Source: Microcaldota archaeon
GTDB lineage: Archaea > B1Sed10-29 > B47-G15
Assembly: GCA_003660975.1 (NCBI GenBank)
Contig: QMVG01000001.1
Location: forward strand, 183,900 to 247,899
Reading direction: 5' to 3'
Length of the DNA: 64,000 bases
In this document: piece after piece, positions 1 to 8,285 of the stretch
Layout of the letters: each line of letters starts with the position of its first letter
How positions within the stretch are numbered: the first letter of the stretch is position 1
Made by a program: the position numbers and the translations under genes
Notes under the pieces: model-generated
Database searches by the model: none
What the model was told of the DNA's origin: nothing
What the model saw: only the letters and a program-made list of their open reading frames with translations

Positions 1-1214
1 CATAGCTCCTTTACTTCCTCTCTTACCTTCTTTTTTATGCTCTCATCATTTGGGTGCTCCAAGACTTTTACTATCATATCTGCTATCTGCCTCATCTCTG
101 ACTCTTTCATACCTCTGCTTGTCAAGGCAGGTGTACCTATACGTATGCCGCTGGGGTCAAATGGCTTCCTGCTGTCAAATGGAATCATGTTTTTATTTAC
201 TGTTATTCCAACCTCATCCAATACAGTCTCAGCTTCCTTTCCTGTGAGCCCTTTTGGCGTTACATCTGCAAGTATAAGGTGCGTGTCTGTTCCTCCTGTT
301 ACCAAATCTAGGCCCTGTGAGATTAACTCCTCTGCCATTGCCTTTGCATTTTTTACTATCTGCCTTGCATAATCTTTGAATTCTGGCTGCATGGCCAAGT
401 GGAAGCATACTGCTTTTGCTGCTATTATGTGGTCCAAAGGCCCTCCCTGCATCATTGGAAAGACAGCCCTGTCAATTGCCTTTGCGTATTCCTCCTTGCA
501 GAGTATCAAACCTCCTCTGGGTCCTCTCAATGTCTTTTGCGTTGTGGAGGTAACTACATCTGCATGGGGAAAAGGATGCTGATGAACTCCTCCGACAATT
601 AGGCCAGCAATATGGGCTATGTCGGCCATGAGCAAGCAGCCAAATTCATCACATATCTCTCTTGCCTGTTTAAAGTCATATTCTCTTGGGTATGCTGTTG
701 CTCCCATCACCATTAACTTTGCTTTATGCTCTTTCATCAATTTTCTTATCTGCTCAAAGTCAATGAGCTGGTCCTCTTTTCTCACGCCGTATTGCACAGC
801 TTTGTATATCTTCCCGGAAAAATTTACAGGGTGGCCGTGGCTGAGATGACCCCCGTGGGCAAGGGACATGCCAATGAACGTGTCGCCAGGCTCAAGTAGG
901 GCGAAATAAGCTGCCATGTTTGCCTGAGAGCCTGAGTGGGGCTGCACATTTGCGTGCTCTGCATTGAAAAGTTTTTTAGCCCTGTCGATTGCAAGTTGCT
1001 CGGATAAGTCAATAAATTGGTTGCCTCCATAATATCTTTTGAAAGGATAGCCTTCTGAGTACTTATTTGTCATAACACTGCCAGCTGCCTCCAACACCGC
1101 CTCATATGTAAAATTCTCAGAACCTATCAGCTCCAATGTATTTCTTTGCCTTTCCAGCTCTTTTTGCATTATGTCAGCCATTTCAGGGTCTGCCTTTCTC
1201 AAAAACTCCATCAT
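1..1214 (-). CDS. glyA: Serine hydroxymethyltransferase, C-terminus cut by window edge
   Basis: PLP enzyme that interconverts serine and glycine and charges the tetrahydropterin one-carbon carrier. The minus-strand translation starts [17 protein letters not shown] and continues with family blocks such as [24 protein letters not shown] and HGGHLSHG. The PLP-lysine block reads [14 protein letters not shown]; most family members have His rather than Gln before the lysine. About 404 codons are present, so only the last few residues are missing off the left edge. The start (ATG at 1214, or 1211) lies inside the end of the upstream ThyX-like gene, overlapping it by 32 bp, so the two are probably cotranscribed and coupled. 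That pairing makes sense because SHMT supplies the methylene donor used by ThyX. The call is sure; the effect of the Gln is unknown. Confidence 0.93.
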   Translation of the reverse strand, partial: MMEFLRKADPEMADIMQKELERQRNTLELIGSENFTYEAVLEAAGSVMTNKYSEGYPFKRYYGGNQFIDLSEQLAIDRAKKLFNAEHANVQPHSGSQANMAAYFALLEPGDTFIGMSLAHGGHLSHGHPVNFSGKIYKAVQYGVRKEDQLIDFEQIRKLMKEHKAKLMVMGATAYPREYDFKQAREICDEFGCLLMADIAHIAGLIVGGVHQHPFPHADVVTSTTQKTLRGPRGGLILCKEEYAKAIDRAVFPMMQGGPLDHIIAAKAVCFHLAMQPEFKDYARQIVKNAKAMAEELISQGLDLVTGGTDTHLILADVTPKGLTGKEAETVLDEVGITVNKNMIPFDSRKPFDPSGIRIGTPALTSRGMKESEMRQIADMIVKVLEHPNDESIKKKVREEVKEL

Positions 1215-2577
1215 GCTTACCAGCCTCCAATGATTTTAAAATCTTCTCACAAAGGCCGCAGTTGGCCATTTCAGGACAATCACCATAGATAACGCCTTGC
1301 GGGTAAGAATACTTGCTTGCTATGGGAGAGGTTTTTCTCAATATGGCAGCTATCTTATTTGCTATGGCTCTTATCTCCCACTGCGCTTCAATACACGTCC
1401 TCTTTCCTATTGCATGCATTGCGTTCCATCCATTTATATGTACTAGGTCGTATAAGAGCAGACTGTGTGGCACTAGACCTATTGCTTCTTTCCTTTCAAT
1501 GCCTGCTTCTGTGAGCTCTTTGTATAACTGCATCATCTCATCCTTTATCCTCTCAAATTCAGACAGGAAATCAGATGACTTTACAGAAGGAGGTATAATG
1601 TGCTTGTTTCTTTTAGCTGCGTCATATATTGACTCTACGGACTGATCCCAGGTCCTTTGCCTAGTTGCTTGGTGGTATGTAGCTATGGACATTGGCACCA
1701 GAAAAGCTGAAAACTTTCCGTTATGGACGTGTTTAAGTGCAGACAAGTCTGATTCGTTTCTCTGTCTAACAGCCCTGTCAACAACCTCTTCAGCTATTTC
1801 GTGTTCTACGTATATTGGCTCTCTGACCTCTCCATATTTGCTGATAATCTCATTTACCGTTTGGTTTTGCGATGAGTAGAGCACTGGTGATGGGTAGAAT
1901 GCAAGTGTCTCATAATTCCAGCCCCACTTTGTAAAGAGGTTTGGAGCCCTCTGCTTTGCCTTTTTAATTATGTCTTCAACCACATCAACAACTGCTGAAG
2001 GTGTCTCTCCCTGCTCATTAAGTGTCAGTAGGTGTATCAATTCCCTTGCATCTCCCCCTGTTTGGATATTGGTTCTAGTATAAAGTGGCAGTATATATCT
2101 TGCGTCTTCGTTTGGGATGCCTTTTTTTGACATCTTTTCATACAAGTTAAAAGCTTCACTTAGCGTTTTCTTTACTTTCTCAAAAAAATCAGACTTTCTT
2201 ATCTGCTTTGGCAGATAAAAGCCCCTATCTGCAGATGCCCTTCTCAATGACTGTTGCAGGTGAGCGAGGTATTGGGGCAGGCATAGTTGCAGTGTAGCGG
2301 CTCTTGTTAGGTTCTCTATGGAGAATATGAAATAGTTTTGGTCTATTACGCTTCCGTGTCCTCTTCCTGCGCTGTTCTTTAGCACTGCAACCTTTTTCTT
2401 TTCAAGGGCTTCTGGGCTTTTTTCATTTAGGTCTTTTATTAAAAGATGGTATGAGGACTCCTCTTTAAAGCAAGCCATGGCTCCGTAGACGGAGAGCTCT
2501 TCTGGCCCTATCCTGCTGTCATCTGGATTCACTGTTACTGCAAGCAGCCTTACCTCTGCAGCCTTGGATACATCCAT
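1183..2577 (-). CDS. ThyX-like (flavin-dependent thymidylate synthase family) protein, double length
   Basis: 464 residues, about twice the usual ThyX length. The N-terminal half carries [16 protein letters not shown] (about residues 71-86) and [10 protein letters not shown] (about 106-115), which resemble the ThyX HGH.S..E...F and NE.S.R blocks. The second half carries [15 protein letters not shown] (about residues 300-315), resembling the ThyX RHRxxSxNxxS motif with Gln for His. The C terminus has [10 protein letters not shown], a possible metal site. ThyX makes dTMP from dUMP using methylene-tetrahydrofolate, FAD and NADPH. The overlap with glyA supports a folate/dTMP role. Known ThyX is a homotetramer whose active sites form between subunits, so a duplicated chain could form a pseudo-tetramer as a dimer (inference). 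Catalytic competence of either half is uncertain. Confidence 0.75.
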   Translation of the reverse strand: MDVSKAAEVRLLAVTVNPDDSRIGPEELSVYGAMACFKEESSYHLLIKDLNEKSPEALEKKKVAVLKNSAGRGHGSVIDQNYFIFSIENLTRAATLQLCLPQYLAHLQQSLRRASADRGFYLPKQIRKSDFFEKVKKTLSEAFNLYEKMSKKGIPNEDARYILPLYTRTNIQTGGDARELIHLLTLNEQGETPSAVVDVVEDIIKKAKQRAPNLFTKWGWNYETLAFYPSPVLYSSQNQTVNEIISKYGEVREPIYVEHEIAEEVVDRAVRQRNESDLSALKHVHNGKFSAFLVPMSIATYHQATRQRTWDQSVESIYDAAKRNKHIIPPSVKSSDFLSEFERIKDEMMQLYKELTEAGIERKEAIGLVPHSLLLYDLVHINGWNAMHAIGKRTCIEAQWEIRAIANKIAAILRKTSPIASKYSYPQGVIYGDCPEMANCGLCEKILKSLEAGKHDGVFEKGRP

Positions 2578-2604
2578 GATATCATAGAAGTTATGCCAAG
2601 CATT

Positions 2605-3522
2605 CTATTTATCTCTTTTCTCAAGCAAAACGACTCTTGACGCCTCTTGCTCGTCTTTATATTCGTAAAGGCTGCTGTGTTTCAGTATTTGCTGGGCAAA
2701 TGCCTTGACCTCATGGTGTCTTGGCATATTTGATATTGAAAGTCTCTGCCTTGAACCACCTATAAACATGTATGCTTTAACCTCAACATATGTGGAAGCT
2801 GTCTCATCCAGGATTTTGGCATATTGCTCTGGATTGACATCATTTAAGCCTTTTACCATTGTAATCCTAACAACCGTGTTGTTCTTCTTTTCTTTGAGCA
2901 TGGACAGTGATTGCATTATTGAGTCCCAGGCCTTATCAACCAAAGGCCTGTCTATCTTTTTGTGCAATTCCCTATTTGGGGCATCTAAGGAGATATAGAG
3001 GTTTGTTGGCTCTATCTTATCTATCATTTCTGGAGCTAAACCATTGGACACCACGAATGTACTAAAACCGTGTCTCTTGTAAACACCTATCAGCTCTGGC
3101 AGATATGGATATAGGGTGGGCTCTCCTGTCAAAGAGATGGCAACCTGGTTTGGGTTCATGGCCTCCTCGTATTTTTGTATGTCTATTTGTTCTGGGATAC
3201 CTCCCAAACCAGACAGCAATTTCCTCTGTGCCTTGATTGACTCCTCATATATGTGCTCTGGTTCGTCCCATTCTTTCGGCAGCACATCAGGAGACGGACC
3301 GTATGTCCTCCAACAGAAAACACATCTTTGTTGGCAGTATATACAGGGCGTCATCTGAAGACAGCGGTGGGATTGTATTCCATAAAATTTCTGTTTATAG
3401 CAAACACCCTGGTTTTTTATTGACTTCTTTGTCCAAGTGCAGAGCTTTGCAGCTGAATGTTCCCTTTTTCCAAAGACATTATAGTGCTGCTTTCTCAAAA
3501 TCTGGACATATGCAGAAGACAT
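2605..3522 (-). CDS. taw1: tRNA 4-demethylwyosine synthase (radical SAM)
   Basis: Taw1/TYW1 builds the tricyclic core of wyosine at m1G37 of tRNA-Phe from pyruvate and SAM. The radical-SAM cluster motif is C63-x3-C67-x2-C70 within CQQRCVFCWRTYGP, the typical TYW1 form. Cys28, Cys41 and Cys54 sit 13 residues apart, the spacing described for the second 4Fe-4S cluster of archaeal Taw1. Further family blocks are SLTGEPTLYP and SLDAPN. Length 305 residues is normal for archaeal forms, which lack the flavodoxin domain of eukaryotic TYW1. Cys60 just before the cluster is an extra residue. The gene has its own promoter region upstream (TATA-like at about 3547-3557), divergent from the PRC-barrel gene. 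Confidence 0.93.
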   Translation of the reverse strand: MSSAYVQILRKQHYNVFGKREHSAAKLCTWTKKSIKNQGVCYKQKFYGIQSHRCLQMTPCIYCQQRCVFCWRTYGPSPDVLPKEWDEPEHIYEESIKAQRKLLSGLGGIPEQIDIQKYEEAMNPNQVAISLTGEPTLYPYLPELIGVYKRHGFSTFVVSNGLAPEMIDKIEPTNLYISLDAPNRELHKKIDRPLVDKAWDSIMQSLSMLKEKKNNTVVRITMVKGLNDVNPEQYAKILDETASTYVEVKAYMFIGGSRQRLSISNMPRHHEVKAFAQQILKHSSLYEYKDEQEASRVVLLEKRDK

Positions 3523-3546
3523 AGCCTAATTTTAGGAAACCAAAAG

Positions 3547-3607
3547 TTTTAAATATAGATGCTGGATTATTATATCATTCAAAACGCAATCAAAAACTTT
3601 TTAAATG
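3547..3607. promoter_or_regulatory. Divergent TATA-like elements between taw1 and PRC-barrel gene
   Basis: TTTTAAATATA at 3547-3557 reads as TATATTTAAAA on the minus strand, about 25-35 bp upstream of taw1. AACTTTTTAAATG at 3595-3607 is placed for the plus-strand PRC-barrel gene (ATG 3641), which also has a GGAGTGA-type ribosome site. Both are inferred from position and composition. Confidence 0.5.
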
Positions 3608-3640
3608 CGGGATTGCTAACAGGAATAGGAGTGAAGAGAT

Positions 3641-3901
3641 ATGGCATCAAAGAAATTTGCAATTGCCAAGCAATTGGGAGGAAAAAGGGTTATTACTAAT
3701 AAAGGAGAGGAAATAGGAAGGCTTAGCGACATGCTTATAGAAGAGAAAAGTGGAAAGATAGATGCCCTGCTTATAGAGCCCAACAGAGAATCAAAGCTAG
3801 CGAGGAATCTTGCCACCCATGACAAATTGGCAATAGTGCCGTATAAATCAGTGTTTGCTGTGAGCGATGTTATTGTTGTTGATGAGAGCTTGCTAGCTTA
3901 A
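3641..3901 (+). CDS. PRC-barrel domain protein
   Basis: 86-residue protein consisting almost wholly of one PRC-barrel. The pattern GGKRVITNKGEEIGRLSDM, followed by a short hydrophobic strand (KIDALLIEPN) and VPYKSVFAVSDVIVVDE, is typical of small archaeal PRC-barrel proteins. These bind protein partners or RNA-processing and division factors in other systems; no specific role can be read here. It has its own TATA-like element and ends 9 bp inside the convergent NFACT gene. A second PRC-barrel gene lies at 23434-23736. Confidence 0.85.
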   Translation: MASKKFAIAKQLGGKRVITNKGEEIGRLSDMLIEEKSGKIDALLIEPNRESKLARNLATHDKLAIVPYKSVFAVSDVIVVDESLLA

Positions 3902-4912
3902 ATCAATTATTATCTTGCTGCCTTCTTTTCTCGCTTTTGCTGGCAATTCTCTCTTTTCATTGAATGCTTTGATAACTTCCAATACCTTGTCATAGTTCTT
4001 CTTTAACAGCTCTGCCTTCTTTTGGTTGTCATTTATTTCTTTCTTGAACTTTTCCAGCGAAAGCAACTGCTTTTCCAGCCTGAGCTTCAGTTTCATAAGT
4101 TTTTGGCTTTCTTTCTTCTCCACCCGCCTGTAAATCTCATCTATGGCTTCATTCATTGACTTGAACTTGGCCTGTATTTCTCCTCCTGAAACAAGTGGAA
4201 AAGGCCTCAGCTCCCCATCTTGCAGGACAACCTCTTTTTTTCTTTCAGTTAAGGCCTTTATTGCTTTTAATAGCATAGAGAGTTCAAGCTCTGTTACTCC
4301 TTCCTTGTGCTTGTCAATACCAGCTAGGTGGCATATCTCTTCTGCATAGGCTCCCCCTATTTTCAGTCCTTTAACAAGACTTCTAATCACATCTTTTTCA
4401 GTGAGTATCTTTGAAAGACTTTTTTCATTGACGTCAAATGGATTTAATGCCTTTGATTTCGGGTATTCATACAGGACAGCTCTCTCTATTTGCCTGTCTT
4501 TCCACTTTTCTTTTCTAAAGCTGAAAATGATTTTGTAATCAGCATCTGTCAGTATCATATTGCCATGGGAAAAGAATTCAAGTATTAACCTTCTGTCTCC
4601 AAAGTCAAGTGAAACAACCCTGTCAAAGTCGTACTGTTCTATAGATTTCAGTGTCTTTGAAGAAAGGTGCTTTCTCAAAAGCATAGCAAGGTTGCTGGCT
4701 CTCTGGGGTGCTTTTATCTTATATGAGGTGATATTCAAATTTTTGCCTATTTCGACAATTAGCTCTTTCTTTCCTTCCTTTGTGTTGAACGAGAATTTGA
4801 AGAGCTCTTTTCCCAGCTGTTGGACCTTCTGTAGCTGCGAGCCTTCAATCTCTTCTTTGATTTCCTTGATCGTCTCTCTAAGCGCGAATGATGATAAGGC
4901 TTGGCTTTCCAC
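3893..4912 (-). CDS. NFACT (Rqc2/RqcH-like) protein lacking the NFACT-R domain
   Basis: Archaeal homologue of NEMF/Rqc2/RqcH, which bind stalled 50S-peptidyl-tRNA complexes and can add C-terminal tails. The N-terminal NFACT-N domain is clear (LSSFALRETIKEI at the start; ILEFFSHGNMILTD near 110), and the functional DR pair is present as D97-R98 in YDFDRVV. A middle HhH-like region and one coiled-coil arm follow. The protein stops at residue 339 with SKIIIDLS, exactly where full-length proteins (about 650 residues) continue into the second coiled-coil arm and the RNA-binding NFACT-R domain. Start is GTG 4912 with GAGGG upstream; it lies 154 bp inside the rhomboid ORF. No NFACT-R segment is seen elsewhere in the window. 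Confidence 0.85.
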   Translation of the reverse strand: MESQALSSFALRETIKEIKEEIEGSQLQKVQQLGKELFKFSFNTKEGKKELIVEIGKNLNITSYKIKAPQRASNLAMLLRKHLSSKTLKSIEQYDFDRVVSLDFGDRRLILEFFSHGNMILTDADYKIIFSFRKEKWKDRQIERAVLYEYPKSKALNPFDVNEKSLSKILTEKDVIRSLVKGLKIGGAYAEEICHLAGIDKHKEGVTELELSMLLKAIKALTERKKEVVLQDGELRPFPLVSGGEIQAKFKSMNEAIDEIYRRVEKKESQKLMKLKLRLEKQLLSLEKFKKEINDNQKKAELLKKNYDKVLEVIKAFNEKRELPAKARKEGSKIIIDLS

Positions 4913-5757
4913 AGTGAATCCCTCTTAAATATGTATAGATATAGCAAGGCAGTCATTGCTCCAACGACATGTATCAAGGCAGAGCTTGGCGAGCTGCTTT
5001 CCCTTTGCTTGCCCTGTTCAACATTTTCTTTTGTGTTTATTACTTTATTTAACTTTGTGATTATCCTGCTTTCCTCTTCTTTTACCTCTTCACTCTGCCT
5101 GACTATCTCCTCTTCTCTTGTGCTTATATTGGCTATCTCTTGCCTGTATTCCTCTTCGCTTATCTCTCCCTGCCTGAAGCGCTCCTCATAGCTTAATTTC
5201 TCTGAGGAGAGTCTTGACAACTCCTCCTCTAATATTGCCTTCTTGTTTGACACATTCTCCAACATCCTTGAGCTTAGGAATTCCTCTGAAGCCAAGCTTC
5301 CCCTGTAAAGGTCCACCATCATGGAAAGTAAGGGAATAGCTACAAAAGAGGAGAGAATCAAAGCTGCTGCTGTGTAGAAAAACGCCTTTTTAGCGTCCAC
5401 TATGAAGGCAGCCATCAGCAGCCCAGCAATAGAGGCAGAAGCGCCAACCAAGATGGTGTTTGGATTCAATAATGCAAATGTGATTGCTGCTGTAGCTCCA
5501 GACAAGATGTAGATAGATAAATAGTCGCTGAAACTTAGCTTTTTCTCAGCTATGACTCCAACAGCTATTAAGAGAATGAGGTTGGCAATTAGGTGGGATG
5601 GGCCAACATGCACAAACGTATATGTCAGTATTGAAAGAGGGTTTTCAATTGAAAAGCCGAAGTTTCTCAAGGTTGCTTCTGGAATGTAGAGCAGTGAGGA
5701 GGAAAATAGGAAGTAAAAAAATAGAATAAAGCTGGCAACGATTAGAGTATATCTCAA
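4759..5757 (-). CDS. Rhomboid-family intramembrane serine protease with coiled-coil insertion
   Basis: Membrane protease of 332 codons. The N-terminal part has THVGPSHLIANL-like loop/helix features (FVHVGPSHLIANL, about 49-60) and the catalytic serine motif G105-A-S107-A. The partner His is H263 in SALIHVVGAMTALLY. Between the serine helix region and the His helix there is a highly charged coiled-coil stretch of about 100 residues (about 155-250), which ordinary six-helix rhomboids lack. The last about 50 codons, very basic and rich in Arg/Ser, lie inside the NFACT gene and look like an out-of-frame reading of it. The natural protein may end near residue 282, or an indel may have removed the original stop. 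Functional site residues are intact. Confidence 0.8.
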   Translation of the reverse strand: MRYTLIVASFILFFYFLFSSSLLYIPEATLRNFGFSIENPLSILTYTFVHVGPSHLIANLILLIAVGVIAEKKLSFSDYLSIYILSGATAAITFALLNPNTILVGASASIAGLLMAAFIVDAKKAFFYTAAALILSSFVAIPLLSMMVDLYRGSLASEEFLSSRMLENVSNKKAILEEELSRLSSEKLSYEERFRQGEISEEEYRQEIANISTREEEIVRQSEEVKEEESRIITKLNKVINTKENVEQGKQRESSSPSSALIHVVGAMTALLYLYIFKRDSLWKAKPYHHSRLERRSRKSKKRLKARSYRRSNSWEKSSSNSRSTQRKERKS

Positions 5758-5766
5758 TCTATCACC

Positions 5767-6969
5767 TTATAACAACTCCTTTGCTGCAAGCATAGCTATC
5801 TTTGGGGCTTTTGATATGATTTTAATGAAGGTTTTTGCCTTCCTGCCGTCTGCTATGTCAAGTAATAATTCTGGAGTTACCATATCTGCCAGTTTCTCTA
5901 AATCGCTGTCTGAGAGCTTTTCAAAAAAGCGCCTGACTTTAAGTACCTGCAAAAGTTGCTTTCCCCTTTTTTCCATCCACTCATCGTAAAACTGCTTTAA
6001 AAATTTCTCTGACACATCTCCTGCGTCTATTGCTTTTTTCGCTGTTCTCGCTGCTATTATGCCTGCTTCCATGCTTGTTCCCATGCCACCGCCGTGTATT
6101 GGATTTACCATGTGCGCTGCGTCTCCGATAACCATTAAGCCAGACATATATGGTTTGCTTAAAGGAGCTCCCACAGGAATGCAGCCCCCATTCATCTCTA
6201 CTATCGCTGCTTCTCCGAACATCTCTGGATGCCCCTCTATGAAAGCATCTAAAAACTCCTTAGCTGTCTTTTCATGCTGCCCTATGATACCTATGCCAAC
6301 GTTTGCTATGTCGTCCCCTTTTGGGAATATCCAAACATAGCCTCTTGGAGCTATCTCGTTTCCGAAGTAAAGGTGTATCATATCTGGATGCTCAAATTTT
6401 ATATTGACCATCTCGTACTGGAAGCCAGAATCCACTTCATGAGCATTGTTTACTGTATTTATACCAGCAGACCTAGCTGTCTGGGATTCAACGCCATCTG
6501 CTGCTATTACCACCTTTGCCTCAACATCAAATGAGCCATAAGGCGTCCTCACCCTAACACCTTTAACGATGTCTCCTTCTTTTATTACTTCATAGACGGT
6601 GCTTTTGACAAATATCCGCGCTCCTGCCCTGCCAGCATCTATTGCCATTTGCTTGTCAAAGACCTTCCTGTCTATTATCCACCCCTTGTTTTCTGTTGGT
6701 ATAACAATCTTCTTTCCAGAAGGGGAGTAAACAACTGCACCGTGCATCTCCTGTTTGGCCCATGACCTGTCTAATTTTATGTCATTTATTCTCATCCAAG
6801 CTTCTCCAAGACCTTCTCCACATCTAACAGGAGCTCCAACCTCCTGTCTTTTTTCAAACACCACTGTCTTAAGTCCCAAAGAAGCGGCTTCCCTAGCAGC
6901 TCTGCTGCCTCCAGGGCCTGCTCCTACGACAACAACATCAACCTGCTCAGGAATCTGCATTTTCACCAC
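5767..6969 (-). CDS. Geranylgeranyl reductase (FAD-dependent, archaeal lipid saturation)
   Basis: Reduces the double bonds of geranylgeranyl chains in archaeal membrane lipids. Residues about 10-40 form the FAD-binding Rossmann motif (VVVGAGPGGSRAAREAA), followed by GAPVRCGEGLG, the conserved Cys-containing block, and PRGYVWIFPKGDDIANVG, the substrate-pocket motif of this family. GLMVIGDAAHMVNPIHGGG is the second FAD motif. 400 residues is the usual length. It overlaps the start of the ferredoxin gene by 23 bp, and that ferredoxin is the likely electron donor. Which lipid intermediate it prefers cannot be told. Confidence 0.92.
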   Translation of the reverse strand: MVKMQIPEQVDVVVVGAGPGGSRAAREAASLGLKTVVFEKRQEVGAPVRCGEGLGEAWMRINDIKLDRSWAKQEMHGAVVYSPSGKKIVIPTENKGWIIDRKVFDKQMAIDAGRAGARIFVKSTVYEVIKEGDIVKGVRVRTPYGSFDVEAKVVIAADGVESQTARSAGINTVNNAHEVDSGFQYEMVNIKFEHPDMIHLYFGNEIAPRGYVWIFPKGDDIANVGIGIIGQHEKTAKEFLDAFIEGHPEMFGEAAIVEMNGGCIPVGAPLSKPYMSGLMVIGDAAHMVNPIHGGGMGTSMEAGIIAARTAKKAIDAGDVSEKFLKQFYDEWMEKRGKQLLQVLKVRRFFEKLSDSDLEKLADMVTPELLLDIADGRKAKTFIKIISKAPKIAMLAAKELL

Positions 6970-7141
6970 CTTTTATCACTTTTATTGCCCCAACAGGGCA
7001 GAATCTCTCACATATGCCGCAATTTATGCATTTTTTAGCATCACAGTCTATCCGTGTTTCCAGTAAAGTTAGTGCGTTCACAGGACATACGGAAACGCAA
7101 CCGCCACAGTATATACACTTTTCTCTGTCCACTTTAATCAT
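6947..7141 (-). CDS. 2[4Fe-4S] ferredoxin
   Basis: 64-residue ferredoxin with two complete cluster motifs: CIYCGGCVSVCP (about residues 9-20) and CINCGICERFCP (about 38-49). It carries electrons at low potential in the cytoplasm. It overlaps the regulator upstream by 4 bp (ATGA) and the geranylgeranyl reductase downstream by 23 bp, so the three form one operon and the ferredoxin probably feeds the reductase. Confidence 0.92.
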   Translation of the reverse strand: MIKVDREKCIYCGGCVSVCPVNALTLLETRIDCDAKKCINCGICERFCPVGAIKVIKGGENADS

Positions 7142-7554
7142 AGACTCACCTCTAACAAGCTCTCAAGGTATTGTCTCAGGTCCTCCAAGCTCTCTATAAA
7201 CTTCCCTACATTTTTGTTCTTTTGCTTTTTGGACCTCAAAGCCCTAAGAAATGGGACAACATGTTCATCATGTATGCTTTCAAGGAAACTGTAAAAGATT
7301 TGGCTGAGCTTTGCATCTGTTGAGTAATAATATTTCCTATCTCCGCTTTTTCTCTCTTTTCTTATTAGCCTCAACCTGCTCAATTCATCCAAAGCAATTG
7401 AGATGGCTGGGATGCTATATCCTGTTTTTTCAGCAATCTCTTCTTGAGAGAGCGCCTTATCAGAAATGAGCAATGTGCCGAAAACCCTGCCGTGCAAGGC
7501 GCTCATGCCCCTTGCTTTGAAGAGAAGCTCGAAATTGTCTAATAAGTCCTCCAT
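7138..7554 (-). CDS. GbsR/MarR-like winged-helix regulator
   Basis: 138 residues. A winged-helix DNA-binding domain spans about 20-95: ALSQEEIAEKTGYSIPAISI is the helix-turn-helix and RKERKSGDRKYYYS the wing. A helical C-terminal tail probably dimerises. It is the first gene of the regulator-ferredoxin-geranylgeranyl reductase operon, so it may sense membrane or redox state and control its own operon (inference from position). A related regulator lies at 29486-29971. Confidence 0.82.
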   Translation of the reverse strand: MEDLLDNFELLFKARGMSALHGRVFGTLLISDKALSQEEIAEKTGYSIPAISIALDELSRLRLIRKERKSGDRKYYYSTDAKLSQIFYSFLESIHDEHVVPFLRALRSKKQKNKNVGKFIESLEDLRQYLESLLEVSL

Positions 7555-7589
7555 AAATACTTTAGGATTTTTTAAATTTATAAACTTTA

Positions 7590-8243
7590 TTAATCTTCCT
7601 TGTATTCTATGTCATTAAACTCATAGACTACTTTTGAAATCTTCTTTCCTTCGTGCTCATACCTTGAAAGTATCTCTTGCCTTGCGCCTGTGTACTGATG
7701 GAAGTCATGCTTCCTATTTGGGTCCAAAAGCACGTATTTGCTTGGTAGCGCCAAAAGCACAAGAGGCCTGTCAGAGCCGTCCTCCATGGAGCATATCAAA
7801 ACCCTGGCATCTGCACCAAGCCCTCTGAAAGCAGAGCAAAGCAGGATTGCTTTGTCCTCGTAATCTGCGAAGCCTTTCTCAAGCATCTCGTCCTTGTCCA
7901 TCCAAAAGTTAACATCTATTGAAGGAACGCTCATAATTCTTTCAGATATGCTGTCATAAAGCAGGGAGCAGGCCTTTTCCAAATCCCTTTCAGGATCGTA
8001 TGAAGGTATAGATGAGCTTATCTCGTCTAATAGCTCTTTCAATTTTTCAGAATCTGGGCTTACTCTTTTTTTCAAGTCCTGTATTGTTTGGGCTTCATTT
8101 TCCTCTATATATTCCCTATATCTGTCAACGACCGCTTCATAGAGGCGTATCTTGCCATAATATTCTTCTATTTTCTTTTTCAATTTCTCTATTCTCTCCT
8201 CAAGCCACCGTAAATAATCCTCATTGCTCATTTCTTCCTGCAT
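7590..8243 (-). CDS. Coiled-coil protein with inactive-looking transglutaminase-like domain
   Basis: 217 residues. The first about 60 form a charged coiled coil (LEERIEKLKKKIEEYYGKI). The rest resembles the transglutaminase-like fold: GFADYEDKAILLCSAFRGLG (about 124-143) matches the usual GxDCEDKAILLaslLRalG helix, and YVLLDPN (about 170-176) matches the Asp strand. The catalytic Cys position is Tyr128 and no catalytic His is evident, so it is probably a binding rather than enzymatic domain. No signal peptide is seen. Start ATG 8243, with ATG 8231 as alternative. Function unknown; it stands between the lipid-reductase operon and an MFS transporter, with no clear link to either. Confidence 0.6.
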   Translation of the reverse strand: MQEEMSNEDYLRWLEERIEKLKKKIEEYYGKIRLYEAVVDRYREYIEENEAQTIQDLKKRVSPDSEKLKELLDEISSSIPSYDPERDLEKACSLLYDSISERIMSVPSIDVNFWMDKDEMLEKGFADYEDKAILLCSAFRGLGADARVLICSMEDGSDRPLVLLALPSKYVLLDPNRKHDFHQYTGARQEILSRYEHEGKKISKVVYEFNDIEYKED

Positions 8244-8285
8244 AGAATCAACTATGGGTTTATTAAATAGTGTGGAGTGATATTT

